A stretch of DNA of 64,000 nt from Trichaptum fuscoviolaceum (taxonomy: Eukaryota > Basidiomycota > Agaricomycetes > Hymenochaetales > Trichaptaceae), in assembly GCA_910574455.1 (NCBI GenBank), contig CAJSYZ010000003.1, forward strand, positions 2,170,001 to 2,234,000, written 5' to 3'. Positions 28,768 to 40,983 of the stretch are shown here, one piece after another. The notes beneath the pieces were generated by a model. That model saw nothing but the letters and a program-made list of their open reading frames with translations. It was not told where the DNA came from and did not search any database. Each line of letters starts with the position of its first letter. Positions within the stretch are counted from its first letter, which is position 1. The position numbers were made by a program, and so were the translations under genes.

Positions 28768-31700
28768 CTAGGACAAGGGCGTCAAAGATTTGAGTCGAGA
28801 TACGCCTTCGCCGGTAATCCGAAACTCAAATGGCTCTTTGTAATGAGGATTGGAAGGATTCACAAATCCTTCCTTGGAACTAGGAGGCTTCCGTGTTTGC
28901 TCACGCACTTCCTTTGCCCAGTCCATGCGCAGAGCCAAATAAGACTGAGGTGCCCGACCATAAGGGCCATGGTTCCCCACTATCTTGCATATCCTTTTAA
29001 GCACGTCCTGCTGTTCATAGGTAAAGAGTGGTTCCCCCGCTGTCAGGTGCAGTACGGATGGTGCGTTTTCTATGAATTTGAAGAGAGATTCGTCGTCACC
29101 ATAATAATGTCGGTCGTGGATAAGTTTATTCAAATGTTGCCTGAGTGGAGTCTCGTTCATCACCTCAAAAACGACATGTTCAGAAGACGTAATCATCTGC
29201 ATCGCGTTGGAAAGGATAACAGCTTTCTCCCTGTGCGTATTTCGCCGCTTCTCCAGATGCAGGATCTTCGATAATTTTTTTCGGTCTTCGTCATTTTCCG
29301 GCCACTTTCGCACTGGCACCGGGACTTCCGTGAGATTCGCCTGCTTGACAACTTCCGCTAGTGTGTTCAAGGATAATTGGTCGAAAGAAGCTGAGACTTC
29401 CTCAAAACTGCGCTGTATATCAGCTGGGAGAGCTTTTGGAGGAAAACCTTTGGCCGACGCATGGGGTATGTCCTCAGAGCCATAGTATTCGATGTCGCCC
29501 TCTTCGGCCATCTTTGCAAAGAATTCCTCGAAATAGAACTTAGGCAGGTCCTTCAGATCGAGGACACCCTCTTCTGATGGATCAAGATTTGGGAACGGTT
29601 TGCACGTAAAGTCATCTATGCTGGCATCCCATGTGGACTCCTGCTCGTCGAGTGTGGTGGCTGGCTGTTGTGAATCCAACTTCTTCAGCTTGCGATTGAG
29701 GATGACATACAACCTTCGATGGAATTCGAAGATAAGATAGAAGCGCACAAGAAAGAAAACGGAACTTTTCGATGGATTTTGCGTCAGGCGACGGCTGCCA
29801 GGAGTTTGTGAAGGGGTATTTGGATTTAAGCTCTGCTCTCGCGCCCTCTACCAAGCTGTGCAGCTTCTTTTCGGTTTCCCTCAGCGTCTTCACGGCCCAG
29901 CCCCTCTTTTCCTCACTACACTTTGGGTCCTTTGTCGTCTCCGCCTCCGCCTCCGCTGCTTTCTTTTTCGCCTTAACCGCCTCCTTGTATGTCGTATCCT
30001 CCTTGCGGAAGTCTGCTAACTTGTCTTCAATCCCTGCTAACCACTCTTTGTAGCGTGCTTTCTCTGAGGATATGAGGCTTTCAGGTAAAGCGGTGAGCAG
30101 GTCATCAAACAGATGCCTTGCAATGGGAACCTTTCCGTCCCGGCGCATGGTTGGTTGGGCAGTGAACTCAGCGTAAAGCTCGTTTACACCTCTGATGAGC
30201 CCCGCTGTCTTGACACCGCCATCACCAGTAATGTCAAAAGGGGCAACCGATTCGATCTTGAATTTGTTTGGGAAAACAATGGCAAAAGCCATATAAAGAA
30301 TGTTCCTGGCGTCCTCGAAGACGTGTCGTAGTTTAATACTACAAGCTGCTGCTTTGCTCTATGTGAGAACTCATGAGTTTAATTTGTTTTGCAATAGCTT
30401 TCAAGATGACTTACCGATTCAGCTGCTACGGCAATGATTTGAAGCTCGCGTATCATGACAGCGAACGATGCTATAGTCCGCGTCAAAAGGTCGTCTTTGG
30501 AGCGGTCCGCCTTCCGTTCAGCATCCAATGTCTGGTCCGCCTTCCGTTCAGCATCCAATGTCTCCAAACGAGCCAGCTTTTCGTTCATTTGATGCACCTT
30601 GTCGGTGGTGCTTTGAATCATATCAAATTGACTGTCAAGCCTTTTGCTAACATTAGCTGCCATGACGGAGTGTAGCGCATGGATGCCCTCCTCAGCTGCA
30701 GCCCTCGCAAGCATCGGGTAATTCAGGGTTGCCTGGTCCTTTATATGTTGTATCTCGTTGGAGAGAGATTCGACTTTCTCCTCCAAGGTCTTTATTGTCT
30801 CCGAGTAATCCGTGTTCTCCGATTTGGCCGCCTTTTTTTTCGTGGCTTTCAGATCTTCCCTTTTTTTCTCAAGATCTTGAGATCCAACATTCCGCATCGC
30901 CCGATCCAGCCGTTCATCCACTTTCTTTTTTTCATCAGGATTCGCCGCCCGAGCTGCCGCTCCATGCTTGAGTTTTGTTATCACCTGGTTGAGAACTTTG
31001 GCAGTCTCGACCAGCTTTCCTCCAATGTCCGTCCATTCCTTGCCCGCTTTGTCCAAGTCGCCCCCTATCCCATTGAGCATGGTGACTGACAAGTCGCTAG
31101 TTGGGTATAGGAAAGAGATAAGAAGCAATCTACACAGACTGGCAATGTCACTCACAGGTTCGTTTTCAAGTCTTCGACACTGTTTGACGGCTTGGAGTCC
31201 ACGTCCGACCCAGGTTTTGCCACCCCACTGCCAGTGGCACCGGCACTGGCGGCCTCGCTGACAGTAGAATGGAATGTCATCAAGATGCAATTAAGCTCAG
31301 GCTGGCAACACTACTCACAATTCCAAATTGGATGTGTCTGGTTCCGCCTCAGTGGCAGACGTCAAATTGCCACTGCCAACTCCTAGTCCGACCTCAAACT
31401 CCGATTGTGACCTCAACCCGGGCCCTGCACTTGCAAGAGACTCCGAGTCGGACATGGAGACGCCGGGCCCATTCACTGGCAGGCTGTCAAGAGAATGTCC
31501 TGGTCACATACTTTGAAGGCTGGCAACATGAATGACACTTACTTGATTGCTGATTTGCCACTGTCATCTCGCTGTACCAACTGAATGAGAAATTCAATCC
31601 ATTTCACCATGTCTGACCGCGTCTTTATAAGCTCGGGCCACGGATGGGCTCCATTTTCGCCGGAAGAAACTATTCCTGTTTGGACTTTTTGTGAAAGAAT

Positions 31701-31895
31701 TGAAATTACTACTAATACTAGTTTTTGAGACATGTACTACATACCAGCTCGTCTGGCATCATCTGGACCCAGCAGCAGTCTGACTTCGATTGGCCCGGGA
31801 GGCTCAGGCTGAGTGCCAGTGGCTTGCTGGCCCGGGATGCCAGTGTTAACAGGTAGCAGTGGCATGTTAGCGTGAGGGACAACACTGGCAGACAT
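28768..31895 (-). CDS. coiled-coil protein of the accessory island, unknown function
   Basis: A multi-exon gene starting at ATG 31895 (MSASVVPHANMPLLPV). Exons are joined through GTATGT...AACAG, GTAAGT...TTGACAG, GTGAGT...TGTCAG and GTGAGT...AACTAG introns. These lead into a long charged coiled coil (about 31080-30400) that contains a tandem duplication, TLDAERKADQ then TLDAERKAD. A further intron near 30400-30330 precedes a second charged domain. A 52-nt intron (GTTCCG...CGAAG, about 29756-29705) joins IEK to LYVILNRKLKKL. Without it the gene would look frameshifted. The C-terminal region (about 330 residues) has no motif I know. The first exons use the same palindromic words as the intergenic DNA. 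It is transcribed away from the next gene, across the 1.9-kb gap that holds the MITE. Confidence 0.6.
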
Positions 31896-33826
31896 TCTGA
31901 AGGGATAGTCGTTGAGTTGCTGGCTTCAAGATGATGTGGGGGGCATCATGATGGGGTCCGCTGCCAGTGGCAACTAAAAGCTATTCACCGTCGGAACGTG
32001 AACTTGAAGAAGTTGATGGAAGTCGGATACTACCGCTGCCAGCAGGCCACACCGTGACTCAGGCTGACGGAGTGCCGTGAAGAGTAGTACTATATTTAAA
32101 TTTAAGTACTCAGGCTAGTACTACTATGCCAGTGATACTACTACTACTAGTAGTAGGACTTCCCAGCCTCACTGGCACTGGCAGTGCCACAGCATGAGTG
32201 CACCCGCCGCGAGTAGTACTACTACCGTAACTACTACTACTACTACTACTACTAGTACTTACTAGTCGAATTTGAAGTTGATGATCTCAGCAACTTGACA
32301 GCTCGGCCGCCGCAGTTCGCTTCGGAATCCGAGTCCTTGCCGGATAGTACTATAGTAGTACTATACTTGTTTGTGTTTCACGGCATGATGATGCGGAGGC
32401 ACCGTGATCATCATTATGATGGTACTGGATGCCTTCCCGTAAGGATTTAGGACGACGATTCTTATCCTAAATCCTCTTCCGAATATTATCCGGGAACGGA
32501 GCCAACTTTCCGGTCGACGTCGGTCGTCCTAAATTACTGAGATCAAGGAAGGGCTCTAAACATTACAGCAGCGTTCTCACATACCATATTTAGTAGAAGT
32601 GAAGATTATGTGACGCACCCGCTTCCATTTTAAGCAATTTTATCTATGAAAATAATCCGGCAGACCTCACCGTGGCAACCGGAAAGGAATTTAGGACCCG
32701 TCCTAGATGTTGCTTACGGTTTAGGATGGCTGTCCTAAACCTGTACCTGACGGAGTTTCAAAGATTTAGGACAGCCTCCGCCGTCCTAAATTCTTACGGG
32801 AAGGCATCCACTAGAGTAGTGACGCAGCCTGCGGCTCAGGCTGAGTCGGAAGCCACCATACTCAGGCTATGCTTCCCGTACTAAGGATTTAGAACGGCTT
32901 TTTCGTCCTACAAGTAGTATGTAGTACTAGTACTAAACGGCACGGCTCGGAGCCAAACTCTCCGTCTTGCCCGGGCCCTAAATTTCCAGGATCTAGCAGA
33001 GGGGAAGGGTCTGCCAGATGGTCCGTGTCTAGGACAGTCGTCCTAAATGCCTGCCTTGCTTACCGTACTAGTAGTAGTATCAGGTAAGATATCATAAGTA
33101 CACCCTGATACCTTACCTTCAAGTTCAAAGGTAAGTTATACCGCGGGTCTCCATGGACCGGCAGAACTTCTGCTCAAGGCCGGCGGTGGACGGGTGGCTT
33201 CAACCTCCCTAAATGCTTGCCAGCCTGAGTGCCAAGCGGGGTCTTATGGGTTTCAATTTCGGGTGTCCTAAATCCTTCATCCAGTGGCGCCACTGGCAGT
33301 GATACCGTGACTCAGGCTCAGCCTGAGCCTGAGGCTGCCACTGCAGTGCCAGTGGCAGTGAGGCTACTAGTTCTGGGAGGAAGGGCACTGCGTTCCGGAA
33401 TTGCGTGATAACGCTCAGGGAAATCTGCCTCCCGTGCGAACGTCTTCAAGTTGACAAATGGGGGACTCGGACTCGGAGTAAGGGACTTGCCGGCGAAGCT
33501 CGGCCCGTTTTCTACTACTGTAGTATTAGTAATAACTTGAAGTTGCCCCTCAGGCTCACTGGCACTCACTGCCAGTGGCTCACTCAGGCTACTACTAGTA
33601 CTAGTAATAGCCTACTACTACTAGTACTACTCAGGCTGCCGGTGGCATGCCACGGTGGCGACACTTGACCTTCATTCCAACTTCACTCACCGTTTGAATA
33701 ACCCTTGCCATTACTTTCCTCTCAGGCATACTACTACTACTACTAGTATTCCTAGTAGTAGTACTCACTGCACTGCCAACTTGAAGTAGCTCAGGCTCTT
33801 CGTTCAGTCACTATCAAATCTCCAAA
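31896..33826. repeat. palindrome-rich intergenic island between divergent genes
   Basis: No gene is supported. It is dominated by ACTAGT/TAGTAG runs (for example 32130-32160 and 32205-32270), CCACTGGCAGTG words (33285-33360) and CCTGAGCCTGAGG words. It also holds a family of small hairpins with the core TTTAGGA...TCCTAAA. Stems by position: 32443-32452 with 32465-32474; 32719-32726 with 32733-32740; 32764-32772 with 32783-32791; 33030-33035 with 33040-33045. Confidence 0.7.
32427..32809. mobile_element. MITE-like element with 28-bp terminal inverted repeats
   Basis: The left end (32427-32454) starts GGATGCCTTCCCGTAA and finishes GGATTTAGGACG. The right end (32782-32809) is its reverse complement with one mismatch. 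ACT flanks both ends (32424-32426 and 32810-32812) as a possible 3-bp target duplication. The 383-bp element is non-coding and carries extra hairpins with the same TTTAGGAC core. A related partial end lies at about 32870-32900. Three-base duplications fit CACTA- or Harbinger-like transposases; the family is not determined. Confidence 0.65.
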
Positions 33827-35652
33827 ATGTCAAGTTCTGATCTCGGGGATACTCCAAGCTCTTGCTTGGACACAGACGAGGACGAGGACGGTTCAGAATC
33901 CAGCTTTGGTCTCAACACTCACAGCTCAAAGTCCGCGATCATCGAAGACGAGAGCGAATACGAAGTGTATACAAATCCTGTAGAGGTTAAGTTCGGTAGG
34001 ACCACATATTATCTATATTTCAGTGTGTGGTTTGGCTTATCTTCAATGACTTGTCAGAGGACCTACCCTTTGGTTATCGCTCGGGAGCATATATCGATAG
34101 CACGGTGGTCCAGTCAATCACCAAAAGCTTAGAGTCCAAGCTAGAGCATGCAAATCGCTTCGGGTTTTCGTCGAACGATTTCAAGGAAACACTTGTTCTG
34201 GCTGATCGGCTGGGGAGGTACTTTGATACGTCAAATCAGTATATCAGTAACCGGGTTAGGGAAGCACAGGCTCTGCAGAGGAAGACGGCTGTGATGCTAG
34301 ACCAGTTTCGGATCAGTACATACCAGTACACGGACATGATCTTCAAGCTAGGTGAAGAACTAGCTATCCTGATGCGTTATACGGTAAGCTGCAAATTAAA
34401 TCAAAAGCTTGAATGCACGTCTCTAACCGCTTGTTCTTATGGTAATGCGCTATAGCCCGAGGAGCCACTTGAGCTGCTTATCCGCAAGCGTGTGGAGGAA
34501 TCAAGACTTGCTGTCGCCACGGCGTTCATATCTGTTCTTCCCGGCTTTTTCCCGTCAGGGAAACTCATCAATGTTTTCACTGGGGACGTCATCTGGGATA
34601 ATTTCTTGTCTTGCTTAGTCGCCCGATATCATTCACACCATGCAATCGTGCGTTGGCAACGTAAATTTGAGGATGAGGAGGCCGGCAATCGATTGATACA
34701 GACAAAATCTGTCTTTTCTGCCATAAGGATCGACATCAAAGGCACAAAGCTCGAGGAAAATGTTCGTCGTGAACTCTCTGCTCAATTGAAGCACTTTACG
34801 CCAGTCGTGGGCGTGAATCTTAAAGGCTCTACAAGCAGGCCCCGAAACCCAAGGCTTGCGCTCAAGTTCTTTCTCCCCCTACTTATTTGGTCATATAACG
34901 AGTGCAAGGATTGGATCGTCTTCCTAGACAAATGCCGTGCGGAACAATTGCCAAAGTCGCCCGTTGGTCAACTCTCAGAAGCAGAAGTCAATTGTTCTGC
35001 GACTCAGGCGACTCCGACTGTCTTTCAATCCGGAACAGCACGAGAGGCTCGGCGTCGATGGAAACGTGAACTTGAACGTGCCGGTGGAGAAGCTGCTCTA
35101 GCTGACTTTCATCGACTCATTCAGAAGTCAATGGATATTCTTGGCGTCGACTCGGCTGATGGTGGAACGTCCTCATTGGAGAATAATCGACAAATCCAGC
35201 GCGAATACGGAAATTATTCGGTTGTTCTGCGCAGGTTCAACTGGATCAGGAAATGTTTAATCATCCTCTGTGATGATTCGCTTCTGGATCTGTTGCTCAT
35301 GAATGATGGTGCAATGCAGCGCTTCTCCAGGGAGATGGACTTTGCTAGGCTGGGCATTATCGAAGTGACTCGAGCCATTAGGCAATTTGACGATGCTGAT
35401 CGCAAAGATATAGACAAGGAAAGACTCGACAGGGCCGCCGAATTTCTCCACGAAGATATGGAACACATCGATCATGCCCTTATTCCGGCAGAGCAAATTT
35501 TTGACTCTTTACTCCTGAAGACAGTCGACGATTTACTTCGTAATTATGGTCCATTTTATTTAACAGATTATGGAATCCTATTTGCTCTTCTCGACAAATT
35601 GGATCCCATCACGGACACCGACTCGGATGTCAATATGAGCTCGGCGATGTAA
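33827..35652 (+). CDS. unknown protein of the accessory island
   Basis: Three exons. Exon 1 (MSSSDLGDTPSS..., acidic and Ser-rich) ends at ...NPVE before GTTAAG near 33984. Exon 2 starts after TTTCAG with CVVWLIFNDLSEDLPFGY and ends at MRYT before GTAAGC near 34383. Exon 3 starts PEEPLELLIRKRVEESRL and runs to 35652. The product is about 540 residues: an acidic N-terminus, then a mostly helical, Leu-rich body without transmembrane segments. I recognise no domain. It faces the coiled-coil gene head-to-head and the transposase gene tail-to-tail. A role linked to the transposon is possible only by association. Confidence 0.6.
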
Positions 35653-36422
35653 CTGGCGGTTGCATATTGGACCATTCCCCGACACGAAGTGTTCTAGGGT
35701 TCACCAGCGCGCGATTCAAGTTTAAGTTGTGGCCGTGTTAAATTTTTATTTCGTTTTACTATGTTTATGACAAAAGTCAAGGACTCGGATTGTACTAGTA
35801 CTACTCATTCTATGCCAGTGCTTACTCCCTTTTCAAGTTTAACTTAAAGCTCCTCTCGCACTATGCTGCACTATTGGTAGTTAGTACTAGTAGCAACTAT
35901 GTGACATCGTTTTCTTGATTACTACTATATACTGCAAAAAAATTATTTATTTATTCATAGCATATGCTTCAAGTTGATAGTACTACCGTGACTAGTACTA
36001 CTAGTAGTCTGTGTTCAACTTGAACTTCAACTTCAAGATGGTTAAATTAGAACTTGAAGTAGTACTAGTAGTAGTAGCAGCCTGAGGCAGGTTATTGGTT
36101 CATTTCCAGTTGTTGGCAAGTTCCATGTTATTGTACACTTTTTACTTGAAGTTTTCTATGTTCATACTAGTAGTACTAGTACCAGTAGTAGTAGTACTCA
36201 GCCTGAGGCTGCCAGTGCACTGCAGCAGTGGGAAATTTTGACCACTGCCACTGACAGTGGCATCCGACATGATCCAACTTGAACTTGAAGTCTAAGATGC
36301 ACCGACTAGTAACACTACAATTCTAGTATAGCTAGTACCATAATCCGTCACTGAACATTTAAATGTTATATCCTTACTTCATAAGTTTCAAGGTACTTTG
36401 TGAGCTAAATGAGGGTTTATCT
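35653..36422. repeat. palindromic short-word island
   Basis: Non-coding DNA between convergent genes, with repeated AACTTGAACTTCAACTTCAAG, ACTAGTAGTAGTAG and CCTGAGGC words (clearest at 35980-36090 and 36165-36290). Confidence 0.65.
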
Positions 36423-39400
36423 TTATTGTTGCCTACTTTCGTACAATGTTTCATGCATGTGCATGTCAGCAAATCGGTTAACATAGAATCTATTGTAAAA
36501 GTCCAGGGACTCCTCAGGTGTCAATGACTTCGGAGGACATTCATCACCCTCTGGAACCCCAAGGAGGTGAGCTAAACGGAAGATACTCCCTAGAGCTATC
36601 ACGGATAACTTTGGAGTTTTTGAGTCACCGTGACGGGGGTAGCCTGACTCCGAGTCGGAGGTGTCATTCAGGTCACTCCGGCGAGTCCGAGTCAGCGGTT
36701 GACGGCAACTTCCAATAGTACTACGCTGGCACGCGGTAGAGGTCTCTGACTCATACTCTGGCTCGACTATCCACATTCTTGTTTTTCTGTCAGGTGAGTC
36801 TCCAACGTTCTTGAAAAACTGGACAAGGGCGCATTCCTGACGTTCTCCATTGGCGGTGAAGGAGAAAAGAAGCATAACCCGAGCAATTCGCATCCCTGCA
36901 AACCCCTTTTTGCGAGAACTAACTTGGACAAGAACGACATCACGTCGTGGTTTTCCGCGCCAAGAGGGATTGGACCTGATCACCTCCCTCATTGCTTGCT
37001 CTATAGGAATTGATTCGCCGCGGTAGGCGAAATACGCGGTAGCTGAATGGAAGATGGCAATGTCATTGCCCATGTCCAGTGCAAACTGTTGTTCGGCTAT
37101 CAGGCTTTCAGAAGCGCTTCCGAGGTCATAGTATCCTAATTCGTTCAAGTTGCACCTTTCGTACTTGCAGAATAAGTATATTTTGATGAGTCGTCGGAGC
37201 TGTCGGAGTTCCGGATGGCCTTTTATCGCCGCAAGAGCGTTGAGCTGTTTGGGGTACAGCTTACTGGACTCTGTAAGGATAGCAACGAATAAGTCAGATA
37301 TCCAGCGCCACAATTTGAAGCTCGTGTTACTGACGTTGTTTCGAAGCCATTAACATCAAGCTCGAAGGATCACTTCTACCACCTAAGCAAAACCGATGTT
37401 CTGTATTTTCCACATCATGAAGAACAACACTACTTTGCAGTCCTTCCACTGATGAAGTGCTGAAATCATCCAGGTCAGCAATTTCGTTGTGCCCTTGATT
37501 ACCCACAGTGCCATCGAAGAAATCATCTGTATCATTGGCTGCTCCTGCCACACCAATACACTGCAACTGCTCCCTCTGATTCGGGATCCTCTCAGCATCA
37601 TCCTCCTCCGGCTCTGACATATTCTTCCGCAGAACATCTCGCAAAACTTTCCACGTAGCCTCGGATAGCGTATCGTCTAGCATTCCACGCCGTTTGAAGT
37701 CTGACCTCGATGCAATAAGTTTGCTGAGTCGTTGGTTTGCTGTGATCATCTGGCCCAAGGGATCATTTCTGTTCGAGCGTCGCCACGTTTCTTTGACCGC
37801 ATAAATATGTTTATTCTCTGTAATCGATGAACACAGCCCGCTCGGTGCAGCAAACAGAGGGATCAATGTTGGATAATGGACCATAGCATGCTGTCGTGGT
37901 AGTGAAAAGTTATCCCGGATGCCCTTAGCTATGAATATTTGCCGATAACGGTGAAAGTGATCCAAAGAGGCTTTGATTTGATCAAGAGTTGAGGCTGTAA
38001 TCGTGTACCGACGCACAAGGTAACAGAAGTCTAGAAATGCACTTAATGTGCGAATCATATCATCGTGTGCAATGCCCACGATAGCCGGAAGATACACCTA
38101 AGCAAATTGCATCAAATATCAGCAAACCACTGCCTCGAACAAGATAAAAAGGTCACATACTTTCATAAGTGCCTTAGAATCATTGCCTGTCCATTGCTTG
38201 AAGCCTCGGCCTTCGGGGAATCTGCGAAGTCCAGGAAAAGGAGCAGCAACTCTGATTCTACGCGGATGTTAGCAATGGTATTTACATTAAACAACTTGCG
38301 AAAAAAATCACCTTTTATCCACAATATCCAGCTCTGACGTGGTCAAGCTCTGACATATCCACTCGACAAGATGATCCTTGAACACGCCTTTGATGATTTG
38401 GTGCAGCAGGTCCGGAGATATGAGATCGCATATATCTGCGCGTGGAATGTCATTGGTGAAAGGCTACGGAGCAACGTATCAGTTGCAATATACGCATCCA
38501 ATGAATAATTTGAAGCACGTACCACAATGTCCTGGTGGAATCCGTACTCTTTCCGAATTGTTGCTTTATTCATGTTGTTGGCGTCTACCTGTTCTATCAA
38601 TCGTTCGTGCAGCTCTTTTGTTCGAGGAATTGATACAAATTCCGGATTATCGAGGTCCTTGTGAGGCGCTGTGCATCTATAATGTCGAAAGTAAGTCATC
38701 ACCACAGAGCTTGATTTCAGGAAAGCCTGAGGGCGGTAGTACTTACTTGCAGCACCATCCAGTACATATGGCGCAAAGGCTGACCTGTTCCGGATAATCG
38801 GCTATATATGAGCCGAGTCCGAAAACCGACCTACGCAAGTGACCATCAGGGCACCGGAGAATGGTTTTCTGAGTGTTCATGATCATTGCGGATTTCAGCG
38901 AGATTAAGATCCTCGATATAGACGAATGAAAGATCTGATGTCGAAAGTGCCGGAAGTCATCTGACTTTTCGTATTGCCGCTCAGCTGCAAAGCATCAGAA
39001 GTCAATTGAATAGATCACTATTAACACATACTCTTTTGGTATTGCCAGAAATGCTATGAGCTGGACTGTATTCAGTTTCTGGGACCGCCGGGCCTTGTTT
39101 GATACATTCCCAATCGAGAGATACAAAGGATAGTATTCATTATTGCCAGTTCCAACAGAAACCGTTGTCTTATCGCTCCCTAAAATGACCGGGACGAACA
39201 TAGATCCATGGACTGCTTTATCTTCTGCGTAGATCTTGTTCTAAGTCAAGGATAATAAGTATCTGTGCGAGTTAATGAGTCATGACTTACAGCCTGTTCC
39301 CAAGCAAAATTCCCGGACATGTAATTTCTGAAAACTCGTTCTTTGTCATTGATATTATTGGTGTCCTCCTTTGTCTGAAATTCACGAAACGGGACAAAGT

Positions 39401-40505
39401 CAAATTCGCCTTCTAAAGCCGGGTTATCCACCAAATTTCGGATTACTTCCAAAGGATCCCGATACCATACATCATATTCTTTCCTCTTCCATGACTCGAT
39501 GTTCTCGTTTGTCGCTTTTTGGCCATTGTCGTTAGTGTAGAGAAGTTACTGAAGGATTTCCAAGATACATCACCGACTTTTGTAGTGTCAATGATCTTGT
39601 ACAAATTTTGTGCATCTCCATCGAGCAGTGCACCAGCTGTATCCAGACTTGAGTCATCATTGGGATCTGTCGCGTCCAATTCGGGATATCTAATAGATTT
39701 TGCGTTCTCCGTGGACTGAATTAGTTGATAAGCCTTCATAATTCCGAGAAGCTTTGTTATGTTGCCAGCAGACATTTGCTCTTCGCGATAGAGAAAATCT
39801 GCGAGCTCGAAATCTGCTCGGCACGAATAGGGAAACCAGTCATTTGACGCAGGTTCGTTCCGTGAAACGGGCGGTTCTTCCTTTTCTAAGAAGTTCCCTT
39901 CTTCATCGCATGGAGTGGCTGCACGATATTTGGTGTCAGAATGCTAAAGTAAACTGGGGACATCATACTTAGCGCGCACCATTTAAATATCTGTGATACA
40001 CCTTTAAGTTATCATTGTTCTCTTCATAATCTCCAATGTCGGAGTCCAGATCAGCAGAAGATAGGTCTTGGTCTTCAAGTTCGTCATCTCCAGTGTCAGC
40101 ATGGGACAGGCAATCAGGACCGTCTAAATCTTGAAGCAGCTCGTCTCGGCCTATGCTAAGCATCGAGATATCCTGTGTGAGTATAGAAATGTCGTAGTCG
40201 TAACTTGAAGAGTTGCAGCCACTTTCATCTTCATGATGGCCCTCCAAGTCTGTTGGAAGTTCAGGAGAGCCGGGAAGAGCTTGAGGTGTCGAAGGTCGTG
40301 CGGGTCGCTTGGGTGAGGAATCCAAGTCGTAACCACAAGCAGCAGGTCTTGTTGCAAATGATGACGGGTGAGCTGAATATTCATGTCTTGTCCTTGCGGA
40401 TTGATTTTTGAACCTCCTGCTGCAGAAGGAGAAGGTGCATCGAATAGTCGGGGGGAAGATATCTGTAAGATGAACGGGTTTGGGCCTTCGCCGAGTTACC
40501 GGCAT
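36423..40505 (-). CDS. Plavaka-family DNA transposase
   Basis: Plavaka transposases are fungal DNA-transposon enzymes related to the KDZ/CACTA group. The start MPVTRRRPKPVHL (ATG 40505) leads into a C2H2 finger (CTFSFCSRRFKNQSARTRHEYSAH). An acidic linker, the conserved FELADFLYREEQMSAGNI region and DVWYRDPLEVIRNLV follow. Next come FVPFREFQTK...NYMSGNFAWEQA, MFVPVILGSDKTTVSVGTGN and EYYPLYLSIGNV. The C-terminal half has YLPAIVGIAHDDMIRTLSAFLDFCYLVRR, LPRQHAMVHY, GLCSSITENKHIYAVKETWRRS and LGQMITANQRLSKL. Segments lie in different frames separated by introns of 50-70 nt, typical for the family. I saw no clear disabling mutation but did not resolve every exon. No flanking terminal inverted repeats were found. 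Confidence 0.88.
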
Positions 40506-40983
40506 TAGTTCCAGTAAATTGAACGCTGAATTTAAAGTTGAATGGCACGCTCAGCGGTGACGCCCGCGTAGTAACAACTTGAAGTTAGTAGTACTACTAG
40601 TAGTAGTACCGGTAAGCCTGAGTAGCCACAGCCTCAGGCTGTCAGTGACTCAGTGGCACCGCCGCCAGCCTGCCAGTGAGCCTGCAAGTGCCAGTGAGTA
40701 GTACTAGTACCAGTAGCACTGTGATAGTACTAGTAATAGAGCTAGCCTGAGTATCCGAGTGTCCAAGTCCGAGTCTGAGTCAGGCTCATTCCGAGTCAGC
40801 CTAACTTGAAGGCTGCCAATCACTGGCACTGCCAGTGCCAGCAAGTGCAAGTGGGCGTAAATTTTCCTTGAATAGGCGCCCTCATCTCCAACTTCAACTA
40901 CAACTTGCACCTTTGCCAACTCGATTCACCATCGAAACTCATAGCACCTGTCAGCGTGCCTCGACTTGAAACACTGCACAAGA
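40506..40983. repeat. palindromic short-word island
   Basis: Non-coding DNA between the transposase and the next gene, head-to-head. It has the same word set (AACTTGAAGTT, ACTACTAGTAGTAG, CCTCAGGCTG, CACTGGCACTGCCAGTG) at about 40575-40880. Confidence 0.65.

Noticed and set aside
29700..29770. apparent frameshift between two long open frames of the coiled-coil gene
   Set aside because: A 52-nt GT-AG intron of usual fungal size joins the frames cleanly, so no mutation is needed.
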